64,000 nucleotides of DNA from Paenibacillus radicis (ex Gao et al. 2016) (GTDB taxonomy: Bacteria; Bacillota; Bacilli; Paenibacillales; Paenibacillaceae). This document shows, one piece after another, positions 32,928 through 41,141 of the stretch. Within the stretch, counting starts at the first letter, position 1. Each line of letters opens with the position of its first letter. Location: positions 129,009-193,008 of the forward strand of contig NZ_BMHY01000008.1 of assembly GCF_014641555.1 (NCBI RefSeq). Direction: 5' to 3'. Under the pieces are notes generated by a model. The model saw nothing but the letters and a program-made list of their open reading frames with translations. It was not told where the DNA came from and searched no databases. The position numbers and the translations under genes are program-made.

Positions 32928-34709
32928 ATGGCTTCTTTTGAAATTCAAGGAAACGAGTTTGTATATGATGGCAAGCCTTTTCGAATCATTAGCGGCGCCA
33001 TGCATTATTTCCGGATCGTTCCCGAATATTGGGAGGATCGGCTAATTAAGCTGAAAGCTTGCGGTTTTAACACGGTAGAAACCTACATCGCATGGAATCT
33101 GCATGAGCCGAAGGAAGGACAATTCCATTTCGAAGGGATTGCCGATCTCGAACGTTTCATCCGATTGGCGGATGAGCTGGGGCTATTCGTTATCGTTCGT
33201 CCAAGTCCGTATATTTGTGCGGAATGGGAGTTCGGAGGGCTGCCGTCATGGCTGCTTGCCGATTCGGATATGAGATTGCGCTGCAGTCATCAGCCCTTCC
33301 TGGAAAAAGTTGATGCTTACTACGATGTGCTTCTGCCGAAACTGAAGCCACTGTTATGTACTTCCGGTGGTCCAATCATCGCGCTGCAGGTAGAGAATGA
33401 ATATGGCAGCTATGGGAATGACAAACGCTATTTGGAATACTTGCGGCAAGGCATGATCAACCGGGGGATGGATGTGCTGCTGTTCACCTCAGACGGCTCG
33501 GAGGACTATATGCTTCAAGGCGGGACGCTTCCAAGCACGCTGGCTACACTTAATTTCGGCTCCAAGCCGGAGCAGGCTTTCGAGAAGCTGCTTCAAGTTC
33601 AGCCGGACAAACCGCTTGTATGTATGGAGTACTGGAATGGATGGTTTGATCATTGGGGAGATGAGCATCATGTCCGGGGTTACGATGATGTGAAGGATGT
33701 GCTGGACCGGATTTTGCGTATGGGCGCTTCCGTCAATTTCTACATGTTCCACGGCGGAACCAACTTTGGCTTTTACAACGGGGCCAACCATATTGATTTC
33801 TATGAACCGACGGTAACCAGCTACGATTACAATGCGCTATTGTCCGAGTCAGGGGATATTACAGACAAGTACTTGGCAATCCGCGAGGTTATCGCGCAAT
33901 ATGCTGACGTTTCGGACGAACACTTACCGCCGCCTTCGGTGAAGAGGGCTTATGGAGAAGTGCAGCTCACAGAACGGGCCATGCTGTTCCCTTCTTTTGA
34001 TCAAATAAGCTCACCTATTCAAAGTGTTGTTCCAGAAACGATGGAGCGGCTGGGTCAGGATTACGGATTTATCTGGTATGAGACGGAGCTGTCTGGTCCG
34101 CAACCGAACTGTGAAATTATGCTTCAGGACGTTCATGACCGGGCACTGATTTATGTCGACGGAATCTATCAAGGCGTGGTTGAGCGCTGGCATGAGGGCG
34201 ACCCCATTACGGTTAATGTTCCTCCTTCTGGAGCTAAGCTCGGTATTCTTGTTGAGAACATGGGCAGGATTAACTACGGCGCACGGATGAGAGACGTTAA
34301 AGGGATTACCGAAGGTGTGAAGGCAGGAGCTCGCCTATATAATCAATTTTTATTTAACTGGACGATTCGTTGCTTGCCCTTGGACGATCTTTCGGGTATT
34401 CAGTATGAGCAAATTTCAGCTGCCACAGATGATAAGGCGTCAGAATATAGCGGATCTCCGGCTTTTTATAAAGGGACCTTTGAAGTGCATGAAGCCGCAG
34501 ATACATTCCTGAAGCTGGAGGGTTGGGTAAAGGGTGCCGTTTTCGTCAATGGATTTAACCTGGGGCGCTATTGGGAGAAGGGGCCGCAGAAGACGCTTTA
34601 TGTACCTGGTCCGTTGCTGCGCGAAGGTGGTAACGAGATTGTAATCTTTGAATTGCAGGGGACGAAGAAGCCTGTCGTCAGCCTGCAAGATTATCCGGAG
34701 TTAGGTTAA
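32928..34709 (+). CDS. GH35 beta-galactosidase
   Basis: A 593-residue cytoplasmic (no signal peptide) glycoside hydrolase of family 35, hydrolysing terminal beta-galactosides. Order: a TIM barrel (about 8-330) with SGAMHYFRI, WNLHEPKEG and RPSPYICAEWEFGG; the acid/base Glu158 in QVENEYG; the nucleophile Glu234 in VCMEYWNGWF; then two jelly-roll domains to the end (FVNGFNLGRYWEKGPQKTLYVP). Length matches compact bacterial GH35 enzymes. It starts 11 bp after the regulator gene in the same operon. Because no signal is present, the substrate must be imported first, presumably by the ABC transporter at 27176-30288. Confidence 0.93.
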   Translation: MASFEIQGNEFVYDGKPFRIISGAMHYFRIVPEYWEDRLIKLKACGFNTVETYIAWNLHEPKEGQFHFEGIADLERFIRLADELGLFVIVRPSPYICAEWEFGGLPSWLLADSDMRLRCSHQPFLEKVDAYYDVLLPKLKPLLCTSGGPIIALQVENEYGSYGNDKRYLEYLRQGMINRGMDVLLFTSDGSEDYMLQGGTLPSTLATLNFGSKPEQAFEKLLQVQPDKPLVCMEYWNGWFDHWGDEHHVRGYDDVKDVLDRILRMGASVNFYMFHGGTNFGFYNGANHIDFYEPTVTSYDYNALLSESGDITDKYLAIREVIAQYADVSDEHLPPPSVKRAYGEVQLTERAMLFPSFDQISSPIQSVVPETMERLGQDYGFIWYETELSGPQPNCEIMLQDVHDRALIYVDGIYQGVVERWHEGDPITVNVPPSGAKLGILVENMGRINYGARMRDVKGITEGVKAGARLYNQFLFNWTIRCLPLDDLSGIQYEQISAATDDKASEYSGSPAFYKGTFEVHEAADTFLKLEGWVKGAVFVNGFNLGRYWEKGPQKTLYVPGPLLREGGNEIVIFELQGTKKPVVSLQDYPELG

Positions 34710-34736
34710 CCGTCCGAGTCAGGGGAGAGATCACAT

Positions 34737-35885
34737 ATGAAAATCGGAATTATCGGATACGGAACGCGGATGCATTATTTTCTCGATCGGTTGCTCGAGC
34801 TTGACCGGGGCGTGTCTGTAGCGGCGGTTGCTGACATTGAGCCGGAGAAAGCGAAAGCCTTGCTGCTCACCAAAGAGATCGAAGAGGATACCGTTCGTTT
34901 CTATACGGATGCGGATGAGATGCTGGAGCGGGAGGAACTGGACGGGGTTATGATTGGAACCCGTTGTACGCTTCATGCGGCAATGGCGGCTAAGGTGATG
35001 AAACGTAATTTGCCGTTGTTTTTGGAAAAGCCCGTTGGTGTCACAGCGTCAGATTTGGCTCAGCTTCAGCAAGCCGATTCAGAATCCTCCTCAGAGGTGG
35101 TCGTTTCATTCCCGCTTAGAAGCACGCCTCTGGCTCAATTGGCCAAAGAGATTATCGATTCAGGGCGGCTGGGTTCAATCGAGCATGTTCAGGCGGTTAA
35201 TAACGTCCCTTACGGCAGCGTTTATTATCACAGCTGGTACAGGGATGAAGCGGAAGCGCATGGATTGTTCCTGCAGAAGGCAACCCATGACCTTGATTGC
35301 TTGAACTATTTGATTGGTCTTCGCCCGATTACGGTTGCGGCTATGGAGTCCAAACGAGTGTTCACAGGCGATAAGCCCGCGCAGCTTCGCTGCGGCGATT
35401 GCGGGGAGTTTCATACTTGTCCCGAAAGCCCGTACGTGCTGCAGAAGTTTAGCCAAGAAGAGGTTACAGGTGATCTGTGCGCCTTCGGCGTAGACACGGG
35501 CAACCATGATTCTGGCAGCGTGCTTGTCCGATATGAGACCGGGATTCATGCTGTGTATTCGCAAAATTTCTATTCCAGAAAATCAGCAGCTTTACGGGGA
35601 GCTAGATTGATTGGATATAAGGGCACACTGGAATTCGACTGGTACCAGGATGAAGTGAAAGTTCATATGCATCATACGCCGAGGGTGGATCGCTACAAGC
35701 TGGAGGCAGCCAAGCTGCCGCACTTTGGGGGCGATGCAGCTCTGGCGTTGAATTTTATCGGTGTGATGCAAGGCACAGAAAAGTCGCGCACGCCTCTATC
35801 CACAGGAATTTCCAGCGCGCTCATGTGCTTGAAGGCGGAAGCGGCTGCGCAGTCGGATAGCTATCAAACTATAGATCTGACATAA
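34737..35885 (+). CDS. Gfo/Idh/MocA family oxidoreductase
   Basis: A 382-residue NAD(P)-dependent dehydrogenase: Rossmann start IGIIGYGTRMHYF (3-15), EKPVG (about 98-102) and the C-terminal alpha/beta domain (HSWYRDEAEAHGLFLQKATHDLDCL). These enzymes oxidise or epimerise sugars and inositols, and some act with glycosidases by making 3-keto sugars. An unusual Cys-rich insert RCGDCGEFHTCPES (about 222-235) may bind a metal. It follows the GH35 gene after 27 bp and precedes the PLP gene. The substrate is unknown. Confidence 0.9.
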   Translation: MKIGIIGYGTRMHYFLDRLLELDRGVSVAAVADIEPEKAKALLLTKEIEEDTVRFYTDADEMLEREELDGVMIGTRCTLHAAMAAKVMKRNLPLFLEKPVGVTASDLAQLQQADSESSSEVVVSFPLRSTPLAQLAKEIIDSGRLGSIEHVQAVNNVPYGSVYYHSWYRDEAEAHGLFLQKATHDLDCLNYLIGLRPITVAAMESKRVFTGDKPAQLRCGDCGEFHTCPESPYVLQKFSQEEVTGDLCAFGVDTGNHDSGSVLVRYETGIHAVYSQNFYSRKSAALRGARLIGYKGTLEFDWYQDEVKVHMHHTPRVDRYKLEAAKLPHFGGDAALALNFIGVMQGTEKSRTPLSTGISSALMCLKAEAAAQSDSYQTIDLT

Positions 35886-35902
35886 GGAAGGGGTCATGCC
35901 AA

Positions 35903-37060
35903 GTGGGTGAACGACGCATACAGCATTCGCTTGTGACACATGATGAGCACGATGACAGACATTACGGAGCCGTTCATGTTCCGGTCTATGACAGCAGTCT
36001 TTTCACGTTCCCTTCCGTCGCCAAGATGGATCGTGCAGATGAGGAAGGCAGCTACACGTATTCACGCGGCAACAACCCTACCGTCAATGAATTGGAGCGC
36101 AAGCTGGCTCTGCTGGAAGGCGGGGAGCGGGCGAGATGCTTCGCTACAGGGATGGGGGCGATATCGGCGGCCGTTCTTTCGGTAGTACGTGCCGGGGACC
36201 ACATCGTATGCGTGAATCAAGTCTATGGGCCTGCAAAGAGACTGATGGGTGAATATTTGCAGCGTTATGGAGTGGAGACCGATTTTGTCGACGGTTCGGA
36301 TCTGATGGCTATTGAGGCGGCTATTCGTCCTAATACGAAGCTGCTCTATTTGGAAAGTCCTTCAAGCCTGCTGTTCGAGCTGCAAAATCTTAAGGCTTGT
36401 GCAGAGTTGGCTCGCAGACAAGGCATTCGGACGATCATCGACAATACGTGGGCTACCCCATGCTATCAGAATCCGTTAAAATACGGCATCGATATGGTAG
36501 TCCATTCGCTTACCAAATATGCAGGCGGCCACAGCGATGCGATGGGTGGTGTCGTCATCGGCAGCGAACAATTAATCGGGGAGCTGGACCGCAATGAGCT
36601 GGTGCTGCTCGGGGCGGTTATGCAGCCGCAAGTTGCTGCTTTGGTCGTAAGGGGACTAAGAACTTTGCCGCTGCGGATGGAGCGGCATCAGAACGGGGCT
36701 ATGGCTGTAGCGGCGTATTTGGCGTCTCTGCCTTTCCTTGATCGCGTTCGTTACCCGGGTCTTCCTTCTCATCCGCAGCATCAATTGGCGGAGGAGCAGA
36801 TGTCCGGTTATGGAGGTTTGCTTTCCTTCGAGGCAGGTTTAGACCGAGAGAAGCTTATTCGATTTATTGATCAGCTGACCTATTTCAGAATCGGCTTTAG
36901 CTGGGGAGGCTATGAGAGCCTCGTGTCGCTGCAAGAAAGAATCGTTGATCCTCCTGGTCGTAATGTTCCTGTTGTGAGATTATATATCGGGCTAGAAGAG
37001 CCCGGAGATTTAATACGCGATTTAACGGCAGCCTTTCAAAGCGCCGGATTTCATGATTAA
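35903..37060 (+). CDS. Cys/Met-metabolism PLP-dependent lyase or synthase
   Basis: A 385-residue fold-type I PLP enzyme of the cystathionine gamma-synthase/beta-lyase family. Seen: YSRGNNPTVNELE (Arg/Tyr of the active site), VYGP at 108-111, Asp180 in IIDNTWATP that binds the pyridine ring, and the Schiff-base Lys205 in HSLTKYAGGHSD. Such enzymes do beta- or gamma-elimination or replacement on sulfur amino acids. GTG 35903 is used; AAGGAAGGGG precedes it. Its position inside a galactoside-hydrolysis operon is unusual, since neighbours point to sugars, not amino acids. It might process a sulfur- or amino-linked glycan part, or serve a sugar-derived amino compound; both are speculation. Confidence 0.88.
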   Translation: MGERRIQHSLVTHDEHDDRHYGAVHVPVYDSSLFTFPSVAKMDRADEEGSYTYSRGNNPTVNELERKLALLEGGERARCFATGMGAISAAVLSVVRAGDHIVCVNQVYGPAKRLMGEYLQRYGVETDFVDGSDLMAIEAAIRPNTKLLYLESPSSLLFELQNLKACAELARRQGIRTIIDNTWATPCYQNPLKYGIDMVVHSLTKYAGGHSDAMGGVVIGSEQLIGELDRNELVLLGAVMQPQVAALVVRGLRTLPLRMERHQNGAMAVAAYLASLPFLDRVRYPGLPSHPQHQLAEEQMSGYGGLLSFEAGLDREKLIRFIDQLTYFRIGFSWGGYESLVSLQERIVDPPGRNVPVVRLYIGLEEPGDLIRDLTAAFQSAGFHD

Positions 37061-37074
37061 AGGGAGCGAAGCGA

Positions 37075-38763
37075 ATGACTCTTGAGGATGGTCTATTCGA
37101 AATCCAGTGCTTAAGTTCGCTGGCGAAGGTGTTCCCGGATGAAGAGCTGCGGGAGCCGCGCTGCGGGGAAGGGACTGCCTTGCTGGGCGAAGTCTACTCC
37201 TTTCAGGTGGCTTACCGCAGCTTGAAGCAATCAAGACCGTTTCCTATGGAGGTCAGAGTAATTTCTCCAGAACTTAGCGGGCTTATAGCGTTGCGCAGAG
37301 TGGGCTTGGCACCATCAGAGCTTCCGGGATATGCAGATGCGGATGAGCATGTGCTGCGAATGAGTCCGGGGTTATATCCGGACCCGTTGTATCCGCTTGA
37401 ACCGGATAATAGCGTTCAGGTATTTCCGAATCAATGGCGCTCGCTTTGGATCGAAATTGCATTGGATACAAAAGTAAAGCCAGGCATGCATGCCATAGAT
37501 ATTCAGTTCCTCACTCAAGAAGGCGAAGCTGCGGGAAGCGAGAGCTTTAGATTGCATGTTATTCCTGTTCTCTTGCCGGAGCAGGAGCTCATTCACACGG
37601 AATGGTTCTATGCCGATTGCCTTGCGACCCAATATGAAACGGAAGTGTTCAGCGAGCCGCATTGGCAGTTGATCGAGTCCTATGCAGCGACGGCTTCCCG
37701 TCACGGAGTGAACATGCTGTTGACGCCGTTATTCACCCCGCCTCTCGATACGAAGATCGGGGGAGAGCGGCCGACCGTACAGCTAGTCGATGTGAGCCGC
37801 TTGAACGGGATCTATTCCTTCGGATTTGATCGGCTAAAGAGATGGATTGAGATGTGCGACAGGAATGGCATTCGCTATATTGAATTTTCTCACCTGTTCA
37901 CGCAATGGGGCGCTAAACATGCTCCAAAAATTATCGTGTTGGAAGACGGTAACGAAACTCCTTTATTCGGCTGGCACACGGATGCAACGGGAGAAGAATA
38001 CGGGCAGTTTCTGGACGCGTTTTTACCCGCATTGATAGCGTTTATACATTCCCACGGTTTGGAGAAGCGCTGCTTCTTCCATGTATCGGATGAGCCTACT
38101 GAGGAGCATCTGGAGTCATACCGTTCGGCAAGCGAGAAGGTACGGAAGCATACGAAGGGCTTCCCGGTCATTGACGCGTTGTCGAATTTCGAGTTTTATG
38201 AGAAGGGGATGGTCAGCCACCCTATTCCCTCCAACGATCATATTGAGGCTTTCCTGGATGCTGGAGTTTCTGAATTATGGACTTATTATTGCTGCGTGCA
38301 ATATAAGGAGGTAGCCAACCGCTTCTTCCATATGCCTTCCGCTAGAAACCGGATACTTGGTACGCAATTGTATAAGTTTAATATGAAGGGCTTTTTGCAT
38401 TGGGGCTATAATTTCTGGAATTCGCAATACTCGCTTAGAGCGATTAATCCTTACGAGATAACGGATGCGGACGGGGCTTTTCCTTCGGGAGATGCGTTCC
38501 TTGTATACCCAGGCGCAAGCGGGCCGGTCGAATCCATCCGGCTTAAGGTCATGTTCGAAGCTTTGCAGGATTTGCGTGCATTAAAGCTGCTTGAAGAGTT
38601 GACGGGCAAAGAGGAAACGCTGCGAATGCTTGAAGAGGGATTGGATGGAGCGTTGACCTTTAAGACTTATCCGAGGCAGGCGCAATGGCTGCTCGCCAAG
38701 CGCGAGCAAATTAACAAGGCGATCTATGAGAAAACAATCGATCGGGGACCAGTAGTTGGTTAG
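37075..38763 (+). CDS. DUF4091 / GH123-like glycoside hydrolase
   Basis: A 562-residue cytoplasmic protein with the DUF4091 domain, related to GH123 beta-N-acetylgalactosaminidases. An N-terminal beta-sandwich (about 1-165) leads to a TIM-barrel core: WFYADCLATQYETEVFSEPHW, the putative catalytic pair Asp-Glu in FFHVSDEPTEEH (GH123 uses an Asp-Glu pair with substrate-assisted catalysis), LWTYYCCVQ, and the C-terminal DUF4091 region FLHWGYNFWNSQYSLR, FLVYPG and RLKVMFEALQDLRALKLLEEL. It is the last gene of the cluster, 14 bp after the PLP gene. Together with GH35 it suggests a Gal/GalNAc-containing substrate; this remains inference. Confidence 0.88.
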   Translation: MTLEDGLFEIQCLSSLAKVFPDEELREPRCGEGTALLGEVYSFQVAYRSLKQSRPFPMEVRVISPELSGLIALRRVGLAPSELPGYADADEHVLRMSPGLYPDPLYPLEPDNSVQVFPNQWRSLWIEIALDTKVKPGMHAIDIQFLTQEGEAAGSESFRLHVIPVLLPEQELIHTEWFYADCLATQYETEVFSEPHWQLIESYAATASRHGVNMLLTPLFTPPLDTKIGGERPTVQLVDVSRLNGIYSFGFDRLKRWIEMCDRNGIRYIEFSHLFTQWGAKHAPKIIVLEDGNETPLFGWHTDATGEEYGQFLDAFLPALIAFIHSHGLEKRCFFHVSDEPTEEHLESYRSASEKVRKHTKGFPVIDALSNFEFYEKGMVSHPIPSNDHIEAFLDAGVSELWTYYCCVQYKEVANRFFHMPSARNRILGTQLYKFNMKGFLHWGYNFWNSQYSLRAINPYEITDADGAFPSGDAFLVYPGASGPVESIRLKVMFEALQDLRALKLLEELTGKEETLRMLEEGLDGALTFKTYPRQAQWLLAKREQINKAIYEKTIDRGPVVG

Positions 38764-38794
38764 TACGATTGAGTGAAAAGGAAATAGTTACAGA

Positions 38795-38839
38795 AAGCAC
38801 CGGTTCGCAGCCAAATTAGAGGCTGTGGGCGCGGTGCTT
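38795..38839 (+). terminator. Possible terminator of the carbohydrate locus
   Basis: The arms AAGCACCG (38795-38802) and CGGTGCTT (38832-38839), with a GCAGCC/GGCTGT inner stem, give a long hairpin, but no clear T-run follows. It is the only candidate 3' end for the operon. Confidence 0.5.
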
Positions 38840-38893
38840 ATGTGCGCTTATTATGGATGCTGCCCTCCTGGCATCTTGCTTCAAATAACCTGC

Positions 38894-38924
38894 TTGACGT
38901 GGAGTTAAGTCCACGTATTAAGCT
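38894..38924 (+). promoter_or_regulatory. MerR/NmlR-type promoter of the aldo/keto reductase gene
   Basis: TTGACG (-35, 38894-38899) and TAAGCT (-10, 38919-38924) are 19 bp apart, the long spacer typical of MerR-activated promoters. Between them lies the dyad CGTGGA-N6-TCCACG (38898-38915) with a GTTAAG centre, like the operators of NmlR/AdhR regulators. The MerR protein encoded at 40103 is the probable ligand. Confidence 0.6.
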
Positions 38925-38960
38925 ACTGGAGCAAGGACAAAGTAAAGGGAGGAAACAGCT

Positions 38961-39974
38961 ATGAAATATCGAATTCTAGGAGCAACAGGTATTTCGGTTA
39001 GTGAAATCACACTAGGGACGATGATGTTAGGTGCTATGGGGAATACGGATCATGACGATTCGATACGCATCATTCATAAAGCATTGGATGAAGGTATTAA
39101 CTTTATCGACACGGCCGACGTTTATTCCATGGGGGAGTCGGAGGAGATTGTTGGCAAGGCGCTCAAGGGGCGTCGTGACCATGTCATATTGGCAACGAAA
39201 TTTGGCTTTCCGATGGGTTCAGATGTGAATCAGCAAGGCGGATCTGCGCGATGGATTAAGCGTGCGGTGGAAGATAGTCTTCGCCGGCTTGGCACAGACT
39301 ACATTGATTTGTACCAGATTCACCGCCCGGATTATTATACAGATATTAACGAGACCTTGTCGGCGCTTTCCGACTTGATCCACGAGGGCAAAGTGCGGGC
39401 GATCGGGTCGTCGACATTTCCTGCGGAAGCCATCGTCGAAGCCCAGTGGGCAGCGCAGCAGGGAGGCCACCATCGTTTTCTGACGGAACAACCGATGTAT
39501 TCGATCTTTACAAGAAAGCTGGAAGGCGCTGTACTGCCAACCGCTCAGCGTTACAGGATGGGCGTGCTGACCTATAGTCCGCTGAACGGCGGATGGCTGT
39601 CCGGGCGTATGGAACCCCATGCAAGCCACCGGGCTAAGGGCAGACCGTCGATGTACGACGCGACCAATCCTGTTCTTCAGCCTAAAGTTGATGCCTTAAG
39701 AAAAATTACAGCGCTCGCGGAGGAAGCGGGCATCCCGCTGCCGCATCTCGCTCTTGCGTTTGTCCGCTCGCATTCCGCTGTGAGCTCCGTCATTATCGGC
39801 CCTCGCAAGATGGAACAACTGGAGAGTCTTCTAAGCGGAGCGGATGTTGACCTTAGCGATGAGATTCTAGACCGCATTGATGAGATTGTCCCTCCGGGTA
39901 CGGACATCAATCCAGCAGACAACTATGCCGCCGATCATCCGGCCCTTGCCAATAAGCGGCTGCGCCGCAGATAA
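38961..39974 (+). CDS. Aldo/keto reductase
   Basis: A 337-residue NADPH-dependent reductase of the AKR superfamily (TIM barrel). Seen: LGATGISVSEITLGTMMLG at the start, the catalytic tetrad in FIDTADVYSMG (Asp and Tyr), ATKFG (Lys) and YQIHRPD (His), and the cofactor segment VSSVIIGPRKMEQLE. It lies behind a 19-bp-spacer MerR-type promoter, and the regulator gene follows downstream. Such units in Bacillus respond to aldehydes and electrophiles, so a detoxifying role is likely (inference). GGAGG precedes ATG 38961. Confidence 0.93.
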   Translation: MKYRILGATGISVSEITLGTMMLGAMGNTDHDDSIRIIHKALDEGINFIDTADVYSMGESEEIVGKALKGRRDHVILATKFGFPMGSDVNQQGGSARWIKRAVEDSLRRLGTDYIDLYQIHRPDYYTDINETLSALSDLIHEGKVRAIGSSTFPAEAIVEAQWAAQQGGHHRFLTEQPMYSIFTRKLEGAVLPTAQRYRMGVLTYSPLNGGWLSGRMEPHASHRAKGRPSMYDATNPVLQPKVDALRKITALAEEAGIPLPHLALAFVRSHSAVSSVIIGPRKMEQLESLLSGADVDLSDEILDRIDEIVPPGTDINPADNYAADHPALANKRLRRR

Positions 39975-40003
39975 ACGGCAAACGAAGCAATAAGAGCATG
40001 AGC

Positions 40004-40052
40004 GAGCTGCACGACCATTGTGAATGAGTTAGACGGTGGGTGCAGCTCTTTT
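40004..40052 (+). terminator. Terminator of the aldo/keto reductase gene
   Basis: GAGCTGCAC (40004-40012) pairs perfectly with GTGCAGCTC (40040-40048), followed by TTTTAT. Confidence 0.8.
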
Positions 40053-40102
40053 ATCTATTTAGAGGTAAAATATGAAATAGCAGATGGAGAAGGAGGATAA
40101 AG

Positions 40103-40516
40103 ATGCCTAAACTCGCAATCGCTGAAGTTTCTCACAAATCGGGACTCAGTTATGATACCATACGTTACTATGAGAAAATTGGATTGATCCCGAGGGCAAA
40201 GCGTAAGGAGAATGGCCAACTGGAGTTCGATGAGAACGTTGTGGATCGGTTATACTTCATTAACTGTCTGAAACGGACAGACATGCCCCTTAAGGAAATT
40301 CAGCAGTATATGAATTCGGTAAATGAACAGGATACAGACAGCTGTTATGCTATGCTGAAAGAACATAAACGAAACATCGAGCTGCAGGTAGACGAAATCA
40401 ACGAAACGTTGAAAATCATCAATTATAAACTAGATAATTTCGAGCGTTTGAAAAATTCTCAACACACAGCGGCACTTGCACATGCCAATGATAACGGCTT
40501 GGATGCTTTGCATTGA
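40103..40516 (+). CDS. MerR family regulator, NmlR/AdhR-like
   Basis: A 137-residue MerR regulator: winged helix 3-72 (GLSYDTIRYYEKIGLIPRAKRKENGQLEF) and dimerisation helix (EHKRNIELQVDEINETLKII). Cys55 in FINCLKRTDM sits where NmlR/AdhR proteins carry their thiol sensor for aldehydes and electrophiles; a second Cys is at 81 (DSCYAM). It lies downstream of the aldo/keto reductase gene, whose promoter has a MerR-type 19-bp spacer with dyad, so the two form a control pair. AGGAGG precedes the ATG. An RDD gene follows. Confidence 0.9.
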   Translation: MPKLAIAEVSHKSGLSYDTIRYYEKIGLIPRAKRKENGQLEFDENVVDRLYFINCLKRTDMPLKEIQQYMNSVNEQDTDSCYAMLKEHKRNIELQVDEINETLKIINYKLDNFERLKNSQHTAALAHANDNGLDALH

Positions 40517-40553
40517 ATAGGATTCAGGGGAGAGTAAATGGGGGAATTATGTT

Positions 40554-40955
40554 TTGATTAGAAGATTAGCCGCGATTTTAATAGATAGTATGATCATACT
40601 TTTGCCTATAACCCCGATCTTTATATATTTTGTAGTTACACATAATCATATGGATGATTTGTTGGGGATGAATGATATACTTCGGATCCTAATTTCTATT
40701 AGTCCTATAATTATTTATCAGATAGTATGTGAATTGCTGTTCAAACGTTCATTTGGAAAAATGATCATGGGATTACGTATAGTAAGTTTAGACGGCGGGG
40801 AATTAAAATTTTGGCAAATCATTTTACGGAATGTGATGAGAATAGTGGATCATGGATTATTCATGGGCGTCATTCTAATTTTTATAACGAAAAAGAAACA
40901 AAGATTAGGCGACCTTCTAGCTCGAACTGTCGTAGTATCTGATAACAGTAAATAG
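40554..40955 (+). CDS. RDD family membrane protein
   Basis: A 133-residue protein with the RDD signature: RRLAAILIDSMIILLP (Arg and Asp in helix 1), a central helix (IIIYQIVCELLFKRSFGKMIMGLRIV) and RLGDLLARTVVV at the end; three predicted membrane helices. RDD proteins are possible transporters or ion exchangers, but the role is not known. The TTG at 40554 is used, with GGGGGA 8 bp upstream. An ATG at 40549 would be read as ATG-TTT-TGA, a two-codon frame; a one-base change in the T-run would give an in-frame ATG start, so an indel is possible. Confidence 0.8.
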   Translation: MIRRLAAILIDSMIILLPITPIFIYFVVTHNHMDDLLGMNDILRILISISPIIIYQIVCELLFKRSFGKMIMGLRIVSLDGGELKFWQIILRNVMRIVDHGLFMGVILIFITKKKQRLGDLLARTVVVSDNSK

Positions 40956-40965
40956 TAAAAACAAC

Positions 40966-40994
40966 GCCGCAGAGTCAGTTCTCTGGGGCTTTTT
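40966..40994 (+). terminator. Terminator of the RDD gene
   Basis: GCCGCAGAG (40966-40974) pairs with CTCTGGGGC (40981-40989), one mismatch, followed by five T. Confidence 0.82.
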
Positions 40995-41141
40995 CATTGT
41001 CTTCGCTGCCATTTCCATTAAGTAAGTTGGACAAGAAATCTAATCATACAAGGACATGAATCCGATAACTTAAGGTAGAGTAATATTTCCAAATATTTAT
41101 AGTTTTTGATGGGGAGAAAGTAGAGCTAAGGAGTCCGTACA

